Positions 5,288 to 5,453 of a stretch of DNA of 5,453 nt are shown here, in pieces. Position numbers and translations under genes: made by a program. The stretch's first letter is position 1; each line of letters opens with the position of its first letter. Origin of the DNA: Deltaproteobacteria bacterium (GTDB lineage Bacteria > Desulfobacterota > Desulfobulbia > Desulfobulbales > BM004); contig JAFDCR010000308.1 of the NCBI GenBank assembly GCA_019312685.1, positions 1 through 5,453 of the forward strand, written 5' to 3'. The notes beneath the pieces were generated by a model that saw only the letters and a program-made list of their open reading frames with translations, was not told the origin of the DNA and did not search any database.

Positions 5288-5453
5288 ATGAAAAAATTAA
5301 TGATTGGACTGCTCATACCGATTATTGCAGGTCTGGCATTGAAGGCCCATGCAGCTGATTTCGTTTTTGGCCCGGGTATGGTAATTCCCGCGCCTGGTTT
5401 CTTTGGTCCCCCACCACCATCAGAGGAAGATTCATGCACTGGTTATCCGGATA
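5288..5453 (+). CDS. Exported protein of unknown function, 5' part
   Basis: An open frame of 55 codons running off the window end, with no stop seen. It begins MKKLMIGLLIPIIAGLALKA, a clear Sec signal peptide (two lysines, hydrophobic core), with likely cleavage after AHA or AHAA near residues 22-23. The mature N terminus, DFVFGPGMVIPAPGFFGPPP then PSEEDSC, is rich in proline, glycine and phenylalanine and contains one cysteine near residue 50. There is no lipobox. No family is recognised, so no function is given. The low-complexity stretch may be a linker before a folded domain further on. Support for a real gene comes from the Shine-Dalgarno, the sigma-54 promoter at the right distance and the signal peptide. 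It is divergent from the heme protein gene and may share regulation with it. Confidence 0.8.
   Translation, partial: MKKLMIGLLIPIIAGLALKAHAADFVFGPGMVIPAPGFFGPPPPSEEDSCTGYPD

Noticed and set aside
5236..5439. 67-codon minus-strand frame
   Set aside because: It is antisense to the signal-peptide-bearing plus-strand gene and its promoter leader; the plus-strand reading has a Shine-Dalgarno and a sigma-54 promoter.
1..5453. tRNA or rRNA genes
   Set aside because: No cloverleaf with a GTTCRANYC-type T-arm and matching acceptor, and no rRNA-like stretch, was noticed on either strand.

Overview
The window reads as a chromosomal piece of a Gram-negative, probably strictly or facultatively anaerobic bacterium. 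Evidence for a Gram-negative: a tripartite RND efflux system with an outer-membrane lipoprotein, two Sec-secreted periplasmic or exported proteins, and a near-consensus sigma-54 promoter. The overall style (moderate GC in the efflux genes, AT-rich spacers, a palindromic insertion with CTTGCAAAAT ends) suggests a deltaproteobacterial/Desulfobacterota-type genome, but that placement is an inference from gene style and not proven here.

Right to left on the minus strand, positions 1-3032 hold an efflux operon in the order outer membrane factor (1557-3032), periplasmic adaptor (306-1538), inner-membrane RND permease (1-296, only its N-terminal 98 residues lie in the window). The spacers are 18 and 9 bp, so the three are almost certainly co-transcribed. 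A TTGACA-bearing promoter candidate and a good Shine-Dalgarno precede the first gene, whose best start is TTG. Together the products would form a proton-driven pump spanning both membranes; the substrate cannot be told from this sequence.

Positions 3033-3438 are a gene-free spacer. It contains a 177-bp, strongly palindromic, MITE-like element (3181-3357) with 16-bp terminal inverted repeats (15 of 16 bases match) and a perfect 5-bp ATTAA target duplication on both sides. Next to it is a hairpin (3367-3395) that could end the upstream yceI transcript.

Positions 3439-4023 encode a secreted YceI-family protein and 4280-4933 a four-histidine ferric-reductase-like/cytochrome b-type membrane protein, both on the minus strand. 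This pairing resembles the cytochrome b561-YceI neighbourhood known in enterobacteria. A 41-codon reading frame overlaps the stop of the membrane protein by ATGA; its status is uncertain.

Positions 4934-5287 are a divergent intergenic region. It holds a near-consensus sigma-54 (-24/-12) promoter on the plus strand and two inverted repeats upstream that could bind an activator. Downstream starts a new plus-strand gene (5288 to beyond the window end) for an exported protein with a proline/glycine-rich mature N terminus and no recognisable family. The sigma-54-controlled unknown secreted protein and the palindromic insertion are the least ordinary parts of the window.
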